Below are positions 30,166 through 35,889 of a stretch of 35,889 nucleotides of DNA, piece by piece; within the stretch, counting starts at the first letter, position 1, and each line of letters opens with the position of its first letter. A model generated the notes under the pieces. That model did not search any database. It was not told the DNA's origin and was given only the letters and a program-made list of their open reading frames with translations. The position numbers were made by a program, and so were the translations under genes. This DNA is from Streptomyces iconiensis (GTDB taxonomy: Bacteria; Actinomycetota; Actinomycetes; Streptomycetales; Streptomycetaceae), in contig NZ_JANCPR020000074.1 of assembly GCF_028657195.3 (NCBI RefSeq), forward strand, positions 1-35,889, in the 5' to 3' direction.

Positions 30166-30963
30166 ATGACCGGCGCACCACCACCCCCTTACACGCCCCC
30201 GCACGCTCTGCTCGCCGGCCGCGCCGTGGTCGTCACAGCGGCGGCCGGCAGCGGTATCGGCGGCGCGACCGCACGCCGTGTGCTGGAGGAAGGTGCGGAC
30301 GGTGTCGTCATCGGCGACACCCATGAGCGGCGCCTGAAGGAGACGGCCGCTTCGCTCGCGCGGGACTTCGGCGCCGAGCGCGTGGGCTCCGTACGGTGCG
30401 ACGTCACCTCGGAGACCGATGTGACAGCGCTGCTTGAGGCGTGCACGGACCGGTACGGCCGGATCGACGTCATGGTCAACAACGCGGGCCTCGGCGGCAC
30501 GTGCGACCTCGTGGAGATGACGGACGAGCAGTGGGCGAAGGTCATCGACGTGACGCTGAACGGCACATTCCGCTGCACCCGCGCCGCACTGCGCGCGATG
30601 CGCGCACAGGAGGGAACAGGCGGCGTGATCGTCAACAACGCCTCCGTCGTCGGCTGGCGTGCCCAGCGAGGGCAGGCGCACTACGCGGCAGCCAAGGCCG
30701 GCGTGATGGCGCTGACCCGGTGTGCGGCGCTGGAGGCGGCTGAGTACGGGGTACGGATCAACGCCGTCGCGCCGAGCCTCGCCATGCACCCGAACCTTGT
30801 GAAGGTCACCACGCCCGAGCTGCTGCGGGAGCTGACGGAGCGCGAGGCGTTCGGCCGGTACGCGGAGCCGTGGGAGGTCGCGAACGTGATCGTGTTCCTG
30901 GCCAGCGACTACTCCTCGTACATGACGGGCGAGGCGGTCTCCGTGAGCAGCCAGCACCCCTGA
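30166..30963 (+). CDS. ipdF: IpdF-type SDR, 5-hydroxy-HIP-CoA-type dehydrogenase
   Basis: 265 aa, ATG with CCGGAGG upstream, 26 bp after fadE30. SDR core: VVVTAAAGSGIGGATARRVLEEGA (cofactor loop 25-32), NNAGLGG (105-111), catalytic Ser160 (NNASVVGWRAQ), Tyr173 and Lys177 (HYAAAKAGVMALTRC). The end SSYMTGEAVSVSSQHP is that of mycobacterial IpdF (Rv3559c), which oxidises the ring hydroxyl of the HIP-derived CoA thioester. The family match is very close. In M. tuberculosis its neighbour is fadE30, as here. Confidence 0.93.
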   Translation: MTGAPPPPYTPPHALLAGRAVVVTAAAGSGIGGATARRVLEEGADGVVIGDTHERRLKETAASLARDFGAERVGSVRCDVTSETDVTALLEACTDRYGRIDVMVNNAGLGGTCDLVEMTDEQWAKVIDVTLNGTFRCTRAALRAMRAQEGTGGVIVNNASVVGWRAQRGQAHYAAAKAGVMALTRCAALEAAEYGVRINAVAPSLAMHPNLVKVTTPELLRELTEREAFGRYAEPWEVANVIVFLASDYSSYMTGEAVSVSSQHP

Positions 30964-30994
30964 CCACGGAAGCCGACGGCGGAGAATGGACCAC

Positions 30995-31714
30995 ATGGTG
31001 ACCCCGAAGCACGCGCCCGCGCGGAACCCGAAGGAAGCGCCCGCGCAGAAGAAGACCGCGACCGGCACCGACCGCCGTGCCGAACTGCTGGCGACCGCGG
31101 CCGAGGTGTTCGCCGAGCTGGGATACAACGCGACGACCGTACGGAAGATCGCGGACCGCGCCGGGATGCTCGCGGGCAGCCTCTACTACCACTTCGACTC
31201 CAAGGAGTCGATGGCCGACGACATCCTGAGCGCCTTCCTCACCGACCTGTGGGAGGGGTACCAGCGGATCGAGGAGGCCGAGCTGTCGCCGCGTGCGACG
31301 TTCGAAGGGCTGGTCACCGAGTCGTTCCGGCAGATGGAGCGGCACCGCCCGGCCGTGGTGATCTACCAGAAGGAGGCCAGGCGCCTGTCGGCCGAGCCGC
31401 GCTTCGCGTACCTCGCCGCCTCGCAGCAGCGCTTCCAGAAACTGTGGACGCGCACGCTGGAGCGCGGAGTCGAGGACGGCAGTTTCCGCGCGGGTCTGGA
31501 CATCCCCGTGGCCTACCGCTTCGTGCGCGACTCCGTCTGGGTCGCGGCCATCTGGTACCGGCCCGAGGGCCGCAAGAACGCGGCGGAGATCGCGGAGCAG
31601 TACACGGCGATGGTCCTCGACGGCCTCGCCGCACAGGACGGGAGCGGGCAGCAGAGCCGGCCGGCACGGAAGCCGGCGAAGCACGGCACACCGAAGCCGA
31701 GCAAGCACGGCTGA
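30995..31714 (+). CDS. kstR2: KstR2-type TetR repressor of the HIP regulon
   Basis: 239 aa from ATG 30995 (GGAG 10 nt before); ATG 30986 is possible but too close to the box. Helix-turn-helix about 30-70: RRAELLATAAEVFAELGYNATTVRKIADRAGMLAGSLYYHFDSKESM. Ligand domain: VVIYQKEARRLSAEPRFAYL, GVEDGSFRAGLDIPVAYRFVRDSVWVAAIWYRPEG, which match KstR2 (Rv3557c) in order and wording. KstR2 represses ring C/D genes and responds to HIP-CoA. A matching operator is at 28861. The last 25 residues (RPARKPAKHGTPKPSKHG) come from a tandem repeat that runs past the stop. Confidence 0.93.
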   Translation: MVTPKHAPARNPKEAPAQKKTATGTDRRAELLATAAEVFAELGYNATTVRKIADRAGMLAGSLYYHFDSKESMADDILSAFLTDLWEGYQRIEEAELSPRATFEGLVTESFRQMERHRPAVVIYQKEARRLSAEPRFAYLAASQQRFQKLWTRTLERGVEDGSFRAGLDIPVAYRFVRDSVWVAAIWYRPEGRKNAAEIAEQYTAMVLDGLAAQDGSGQQSRPARKPAKHGTPKPSKHG

Positions 31715-31760
31715 TACCGAAACCGGCCAAGCACGGCTGACACCGAAGCACAGCTGACAC
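31669..31760. repeat. Degenerate 24-26-bp tandem repeat across the kstR2 stop codon
   Basis: Units begin at 31669 (24 bp), 31693 (26), 31719 (26) and 31745 (16, partial), with core GAARCCGRSCAAGCACGGCTGA. The kstR2 stop falls in the second unit, and the repeat continues to the fadA6 ribosome binding site. Copy-number change would alter the repressor tail and the fadA6 leader. Confidence 0.8.
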
Positions 31761-31777
31761 TGAGGAGCGTGAGCGCG

Positions 31778-32941
31778 ATGCCGCGCGGCGAAGCGTACAT
31801 AGTCGGAGCAGTCAGGTCCCCCGTCGGCAAGCGGGGCGGTTCCCTCTCCGCCGTCCACCCGGCCGACCTGGGCGCGCACGCGCTGCGGGCGCTGATGGAG
31901 CGTACAGAGGTGGACCCGGAGGCCGTCGAGGACGTGGTGTTCGGCTGCCTGGACACGGTCGGACCGCAGGCGGGCGACATCGCCCGTACGGCGTGGCTGG
32001 CCGCCGGGCTGCCCGAGGCGGTACCCGGCGTGACGGTCGACCGCCAGTGCGGCTCCTCGCAGCAGGCCGTGCACTTCGCGGCACAGGCCGTGATGTCGGG
32101 CACCAGCGACCTGGTGGTCGCCGGCGGCGTACAGAACATGTCGCAGATCCCCATCGCCTACGCCAGCCGTCAGGCGGGCGAGGCGCTCGGCCTGACCGAG
32201 GGCCCCTACCAGGGCTCGGAGGGCTGGCGTGCCCGGTACGGAGACGCGCCGGTCAACCAGTTCCACGGCGCCGAGATGATCGCCCGGCAGTGGGACATCG
32301 GCCGCGAGGACATGGAACGCTGGGCGCTGCGCTCGCACGAACGTGCCGTACGCGCCACCGACGAGGGGCACTTCGCGCGGGAGATCGCGCCCTACGGTGC
32401 GTTCGCCGCCGACGAGGGGCCACGGCGCGGCACGAGCCTGGAGAAGATGGCCGGCCTCGATCCCCTGGTGGAGGACGGGCGGCTGACCGCCGCCGTCTCC
32501 TCCCAGATCTCCGACGCCTCCTCCGCCATGCTGCTGGCCTCCGAGGAGGCCGTACGCACCCACAACCTCACTCCGCGCGCCCGCGTCCACCATCTGTCCG
32601 TACGCGCCGAGGACCCCATCCGCATGCTGTCGGCCCCGATCCCCGCGACCGAACACGCCCTGAAGCGGGCCGGGATGACCCTCGACGACATCGACCTGGT
32701 CGAGATCAACGAGGCGTTCGCCTCGGTGGTCCTCGCCTGGCTCCAGGACACCGGCTGCGACCCCGCCAAGGTCAACGTCAACGGCGGTGCGATCGCCCTC
32801 GGTCATCCGCTCGGCGCGACCGGCGTCCGCCTGATGACCACCCTTCTCCATGAGCTGGAGCGCACCGGCGGGCGGTACGGGCTCCAGACCATGTGCGAGG
32901 GAGGCGGGCAGGCGAACGTCACCATCCTCGAACGGTTGTGA
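31778..32941 (+). CDS. fadA6: Acetyl-CoA acetyltransferase/thiolase, FadA6-like
   Basis: 387 aa from ATG 31778, GAGGAG 10 nt upstream (GTG 31769 would be too near the box). Thiolase: nucleophile Cys91 in VDRQCGSSQQAVHFAAQAV, NEAFASVV, GGAIALGHPLGATG with His343, and CEGGGQANVTI with acid/base Cys373. Sequence style follows FadA6 (Rv3556c), which cleaves a ring C/D-derived beta-ketoacyl-CoA. kstR2 lies between ipdF and fadA6, as in M. tuberculosis gene order around Rv3556c-Rv3560c. Downstream is a hairpin-containing gap and the convergent hsaA. Confidence 0.92.
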   Translation: MPRGEAYIVGAVRSPVGKRGGSLSAVHPADLGAHALRALMERTEVDPEAVEDVVFGCLDTVGPQAGDIARTAWLAAGLPEAVPGVTVDRQCGSSQQAVHFAAQAVMSGTSDLVVAGGVQNMSQIPIAYASRQAGEALGLTEGPYQGSEGWRARYGDAPVNQFHGAEMIARQWDIGREDMERWALRSHERAVRATDEGHFAREIAPYGAFAADEGPRRGTSLEKMAGLDPLVEDGRLTAAVSSQISDASSAMLLASEEAVRTHNLTPRARVHHLSVRAEDPIRMLSAPIPATEHALKRAGMTLDDIDLVEINEAFASVVLAWLQDTGCDPAKVNVNGGAIALGHPLGATGVRLMTTLLHELERTGGRYGLQTMCEGGGQANVTILERL

Positions 32942-33072
32942 CTCGCGTCAGCCCCGCGCGTGTTACGCGGACCGGGGTGCCGCTGCGGATGCGGTTGCCC
33001 TCGGTCCGTGAACCGGGGTGCCCCTGTCCGTAGTTCGCGGACTGCGAGTGCCTTGTGGCTTGTCGCGCCCGC

Positions 33073-33092
33073 GCGGCGGAGCCGCATATATA
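33073..33092. terminator. Hairpin between convergent fadA6 and hsaA
   Basis: GCGGC-gga-GCCGC (33073-33085) is followed by ATATATA. It lies in the 184-bp gap between convergent genes. The rest of the gap shows GC-rich near-repeats (ACCGGGGTGCC at about 32971 and 33013) and no gene. Confidence 0.5.
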
Positions 33093-33125
33093 CACAGTCC
33101 CGCGCCCCTCACACAGGCCCGGCTC

Positions 33126-34346
33126 TCAGATCATCGTGTCGTGCACGTCCAAGCCCAGGGCGCCTCGGCCGAAGAGGGTGAGGGCTCGTTCGGGGTCGTT
33201 GGCCACGTGGCCGCGGCCTGTGTGGACGTCGCGCCAGTAACGCTGGAGGGGGTGGGCGTGGCGCATGGCGTTGCCGCCGGCGTTCTCGACCATGAGGTCG
33301 GTGGAGGAGACGGCGCGTTCCGTGCCGAGTACCTGGTCGCGACGCACGCGGAGGCGCAGTTCCAGGGGGAGTTCCTCGCCGCGCACGGCGTGCCCGTACA
33401 TCTCCTCGACGTTCCGCTCGATCTGGAGCCACGCGGCGTCCACGTCGCTGGCCGCGCGGGCGATACGGACGTGCGCGAAGGGGTCCTCGACGACCTTCTG
33501 GCCGTACGAGACGCGGAAGCGCTCCCTGGTGACGTCGATGTACGTCTGGTAGGCCCCTTCGGCGACGCCCAGGAGGGGCACGGTGACGGTGGTGGTGAAC
33601 AGGCCGCCGAACGGCAGCTTGTAGACCGGTTCCGGGTTGACCGCATGCCCGGGGCAGTCGAGGGCCAGGGCGTGCGCGTACGCGAGTGAGCGGTGCTCGG
33701 GCACGAAGACGGGCTCGTCGATGACGATGTCGTGCGAGCCCGTGGCGCGCAGGCCCTGGGTGTCCCAGTTGGGCTCGATGCGGTACACCGTGCGGGGCAC
33801 CAGGTAGGTGCGCGCGTCCACCGCGCCGTCCTCGCCGAACGTCATGCCGCCCAGGAACGCCCAGTCGGCGTGCTCGCACCCGGACGAGAACGCCCAGCGC
33901 CCCGACATCAGAAAGCCGCCGTCAACGGCCTCCACCTTCCCGGTCGGCGCGTACGAGGACGAGATACGCGTGCCCGGATCCGCGCCCCACACGTCCTGCT
34001 GCGCCTGCTCGGGGAAGAGCGCGAGCTGCCAGTTGTGCACCCCGATCACCGAGGAGATCCACCCGGTGGAACCGCACGCCCTGGCCACGGCCTTGATGGC
34101 GGTGTAGTGGTGCGCCGGATGGGCGGCCAGTCCGCCGAACCTGGTCGGTTGCAGCAGCCGGAACAGCCCGGCGTCGGCCAGTTCGCGCACCGACTCCTCC
34201 GGCACCTTCCCCGCCCGCTCGGCGCCCTCGGCCCGCTCACCCAGCACCGGCACGAGATCCCGTACGGCCTCGACCACCTTCGCCGCCCCGGCCTCGTCCG
34301 CCACTCCACCCACGCCTACGGCCACGCCGCCCACACTCCCTCGCAC
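33126..34346 (-). CDS. hsaA: 3-HSA hydroxylase, oxygenase component
   Basis: 406 aa from GTG 34346, GGGGG 8 nt upstream. Class D flavin monooxygenase with acyl-CoA dehydrogenase fold. Wording closely follows mycobacterial HsaA: RELADAGLFRLLQPTRFGGLAAHPA, ACGSTGWISSVIGVHNWQLALF, DPGTRISSSYAPTGKVE, GRWAFSSGCEHADWAFLGG, GLRATGSHDIVIDEPVFVPEHR, AASDVDAAWLQIERNV, LRVRRDQV, QRYWRDVHTGRGHVANDPERA and the end GLDVHDTMI. It hydroxylates 3-HSA at C4 with flavin reduced by HsaB, whose gene is 23 kb away at 9320. A terminator-like hairpin precedes it, so it likely has its own promoter, although no clear one is visible. Confidence 0.95.
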   Translation of the reverse strand: MRGSVGGVAVGVGGVADEAGAAKVVEAVRDLVPVLGERAEGAERAGKVPEESVRELADAGLFRLLQPTRFGGLAAHPAHHYTAIKAVARACGSTGWISSVIGVHNWQLALFPEQAQQDVWGADPGTRISSSYAPTGKVEAVDGGFLMSGRWAFSSGCEHADWAFLGGMTFGEDGAVDARTYLVPRTVYRIEPNWDTQGLRATGSHDIVIDEPVFVPEHRSLAYAHALALDCPGHAVNPEPVYKLPFGGLFTTTVTVPLLGVAEGAYQTYIDVTRERFRVSYGQKVVEDPFAHVRIARAASDVDAAWLQIERNVEEMYGHAVRGEELPLELRLRVRRDQVLGTERAVSSTDLMVENAGGNAMRHAHPLQRYWRDVHTGRGHVANDPERALTLFGRGALGLDVHDTMI

Positions 34347-34381
34347 GCTCGTATCCCCCGACAAGGAACCGAACGTACGAG

Positions 34382-34408
34382 CGCCCCGGTGCTCGCGGCA
34401 CCGGGGCG
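34382..34408. terminator. Strong hairpin between SDR/Uma2 remnant and hsaA
   Basis: Perfect 11-bp arms (34382-34392, 34398-34408) and a 5-nt loop; the stem is nearly all G:C. It lies 36 bp upstream of hsaA and downstream of the minus-strand SDR and gene remnant, whose transcript it should end. Confidence 0.75.
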
Positions 34409-34450
34409 TCTCACTGGCCGGGAGAACACCGGCGAGCGGGCACGCCCCGC

Positions 34451-34569
34451 TCAGAACTCGGCGGTGTCCAACTCGAACCCCAACGGATCGGGCAGCGCGA
34501 TCCTCTTGCCGAGCGGCACGATGGCGGTCTGCGTGTACTTCTCGCCCTCCGGATCGGTGCGCGGTGGGC
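34451..34569 (-). pseudogene. C-terminal remnant of a Uma2-family endonuclease gene
   Basis: Minus-strand frame ending at TGA 34451-34453 encodes about 38 residues: DPEGEKYTQTAIVPLGKRIALPD then PLGFELDTAEF. This is the terminal pattern of Streptomyces Uma2 (DUF820) proteins (V-P-L/F-G-x-x-I/V-x-LP-P-x-G-F-x-LDT). The frame has genus-type codon bias but no start, and the upstream part is missing: the SDR stop lies at 34570-34572. It is therefore a truncated relic, probably left by a deletion or by insertion of the SDR genes. Confidence 0.5.
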
Positions 34570-35511
34570 CTACTGCGCGCCGTAGACCGGTTCGGGGTCG
34601 GGGGACTTGGTGAGGAGGTCGCGGATGGTGGGGTCGAGTTCCTCCGGGGTCCAGCGGGCGCCCTTGTCGGCCTGGGCCGCGCGGCGCCAGCCGTCCATGA
34701 CGGTGATGCGGCCCGCCTCGGCCTCGAAGACGCGGCCCGTGACGCCGTGCGAGGCGTCGGAGCCGAGGTAGACGACGAGGGGTGAGACGTTCTCGGGTGC
34801 CATGGCGTCGAAGGCACCGTCGGAGGGGGCCGCCATGTCCTCGGCGAAGGTCTGCTCGGTCATCCGGGTGCGTGCGGCCGGCGCGATGGCGTTGACCTGC
34901 ACGCCGTAGCGTCCGAACTCCGCTGCCGCGACCAGGGTGAGCGCCGCTATGCCCGCCTTGGCCGCCGCGTAGTTGCCCTGCCCGACGGCGCCCAGCAGAC
35001 CGGCGCCCGATGAGGTGTTGACGACGCGGGCGCGCGGCGCGCGGCCCGCCTTGGACTCGGAGCGCCAGTGCGCTGCGGCGTGCTTCATGGGCAGGAAGTG
35101 GCCCTTGAGGTGGACGCGGATGACGGCGTCCCAGTCGTCCTCGTCGAGGTTGACGAGCATCCGGTCGCGCAGGAAGCCCGCGTTGTTGACGAGCGTGTCG
35201 AGGCGGCCGAAGCGGTCGAGCGCCGTGCGGACGAGGTTCGCGGCGCCGTCCATGTCGGCGATGTCGTCCGTGGAGACGACCGCCTCGCCTCCCGAAGCGC
35301 GGATCTCTCCGGCCACTTGAGCGGCGGGCGTGTCCTCGTACGCCGCACCGTCGAGCCCGACGCCCAGGTCGTTGACGACGACTCTGGCGCCCGCGCGGGC
35401 GAACGCGAGCGCGTGCGCGCGGCCCAGCCCACGGCCGGCGCCGGTGACGATGACGACGCGGCCTTCCGCGAGGGGGCGGCCCTGCGCGAGGGAGGTGTGC
35501 TGCTCGGTCAT
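34570..35511 (-). CDS. SDR family, 17-beta-HSD4/Hsd4A-like dehydrogenase
   Basis: 313 aa from ATG 35511 with CGGAGG 5 nt upstream. SDR of the MFE-2/Hsd4A type: VVIVTGAGRGLGRAHALAFARAGARVVVNDLGVGLDG, LVNNAGFLRDRMLVNLDEDDWDAVIRVHLKGHFLPMKHAAAHWR, catalytic Ser168, Tyr181 and Lys185 (NTSSGAGLLGAVGQGNYAAAKAG), and RTRMTEQTF. The C-terminal EELDPTIRDLL is typical for these. Family members oxidise 3-hydroxyacyl-CoA thioesters or hydroxysteroids, including the steroid side chain. It starts 25 bp after another SDR in the same direction. The substrate is not fixed by sequence. Confidence 0.87.
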   Translation of the reverse strand: MTEQHTSLAQGRPLAEGRVVIVTGAGRGLGRAHALAFARAGARVVVNDLGVGLDGAAYEDTPAAQVAGEIRASGGEAVVSTDDIADMDGAANLVRTALDRFGRLDTLVNNAGFLRDRMLVNLDEDDWDAVIRVHLKGHFLPMKHAAAHWRSESKAGRAPRARVVNTSSGAGLLGAVGQGNYAAAKAGIAALTLVAAAEFGRYGVQVNAIAPAARTRMTEQTFAEDMAAPSDGAFDAMAPENVSPLVVYLGSDASHGVTGRVFEAEAGRITVMDGWRRAAQADKGARWTPEELDPTIRDLLTKSPDPEPVYGAQ

Positions 35512-35536
35512 GGTGGCCTCCGCTGAGAGGGGGGGT

Positions 35537-35889
35537 TCAGGACTTGTTGACGTTCGCGGCGTGCAGGAAGGAGGGGCGTTCACCGCCGCCGTGCACGGCG
35601 AGGGAGGCGCCGGAGACATAGCGCGCGCGGTCCGATGCGAGGAACACGCAGGCGTCGCCGACCTCCTCGGGCTCGGCGAGCCGCCCCAGGGGCACCGTCG
35701 CACCGACGGCGGCGACACCGGCCTCGTCGCCGTAGTGCAGTTCGGTCAGCTCCGTGCGTGCCATACCCAGCACGACGGTGTTGACGCGTACACCGTCCTG
35801 CGCCCACTCCATGGCCATGGAGGCCGCCAGGTTCTCCAGGCCCGCCTTCGCCGCACCGTAGGCCGCCGTACCGGGTGAGGGGCGGCTGC
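35537..35889 (-). CDS. SDR oxidoreductase, C-terminal part (cut by window edge)
   Basis: About 117 codons, running off the right edge. Catalytic YGAAK (Tyr and Lys) is followed by AGLENLAASMAMEWAQDGVRVNTVVLGMARTELTELHYGD, PLGRLAEPEEVGDACVFLASDRARYVSGASLAVHGGGERPSFLHAANVNKS. This is a classical SDR C-terminus ending with a short extension. The cofactor-binding half lies beyond the window. It is upstream of, and probably co-transcribed with, the Hsd4A-like SDR. Two adjacent SDRs also occur in the M. tuberculosis steroid region (Rv3548c/Rv3549c). Confidence 0.85.
   Translation of the reverse strand, partial: SRPSPGTAAYGAAKAGLENLAASMAMEWAQDGVRVNTVVLGMARTELTELHYGDEAGVAAVGATVPLGRLAEPEEVGDACVFLASDRARYVSGASLAVHGGGERPSFLHAANVNKS

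Overview
The window is very GC-rich, with strong G/C third-position bias, GTG starts and tightly packed actinobacterial gene families. This suggests a Streptomyces or close relative; that is inferred from style and families, not from a marker gene. No rRNA, tRNA, CRISPR array, transposase or phage gene was recognised.

The main content is a set of steroid-nucleus degradation genes of the Mycobacterium/Rhodococcus type, in separated blocks. Block 1 (about 2.6-10 kb) has a minus-strand operon fadD3 - acyl-CoA dehydrogenase - hsaC - kstD (- GNAT), with hsaB divergent. Block 2 (16.5-19.6 kb) is a three-gene operon: luciferase-like monooxygenase, hydroxysteroid-type SDR and HSL-type esterase. Block 3 (25.5-35.9 kb) has a minus-strand operon of a crotonase, fadE31 and fadE32. 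Divergent from it are fadE30, ipdF, kstR2 and fadA6, followed by hsaA and two more SDRs. KstD opens ring B together with 9-alpha-hydroxylation, HsaA/HsaB and HsaC open ring A, and FadD3 activates the C/D-ring propionate (HIP). FadE30, IpdF and FadA6 then act in ring C/D beta-oxidation. Not in the window are kshAB, hsaD-G, ipdA, ipdB, ipdC and a recognisable echA20.

Two regulatory layers are visible. A near-consensus KstR2 box (28861-28874) lies in the crotonase/fadE30 divergent promoter, and KstR2 itself is encoded about 2 kb away. A different palindrome, GTATTCC-N5-GGAATAC, occurs only at the fadD3/hsaB divergent promoter and ahead of the block 2 operon. It links block 2 to block 1 and marks an apparently second regulon.

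Between the blocks are unrelated genes: an ATP-grasp-like unknown protein, TetR and PadR regulators, a dihydrofolate-reductase-like protein, three GNATs, a haloperoxidase-like hydrolase, a secreted tyrosine phosphatase, DUF2269, PadR/HAAS and DUF2975/XRE pairs. At the left end is a DUF4097/PadR pair with a perfect 15-bp-arm operator.

An unusual feature is the number of short tandem repeats whose unit is a multiple of 3 bp. They sit in the termini or linkers of many proteins here (HsaB, HsaC, KstD, the crotonase, an acyl-CoA dehydrogenase, an SDR, DUF2269), with related repeats at the KstR2 and FadE30 ends.
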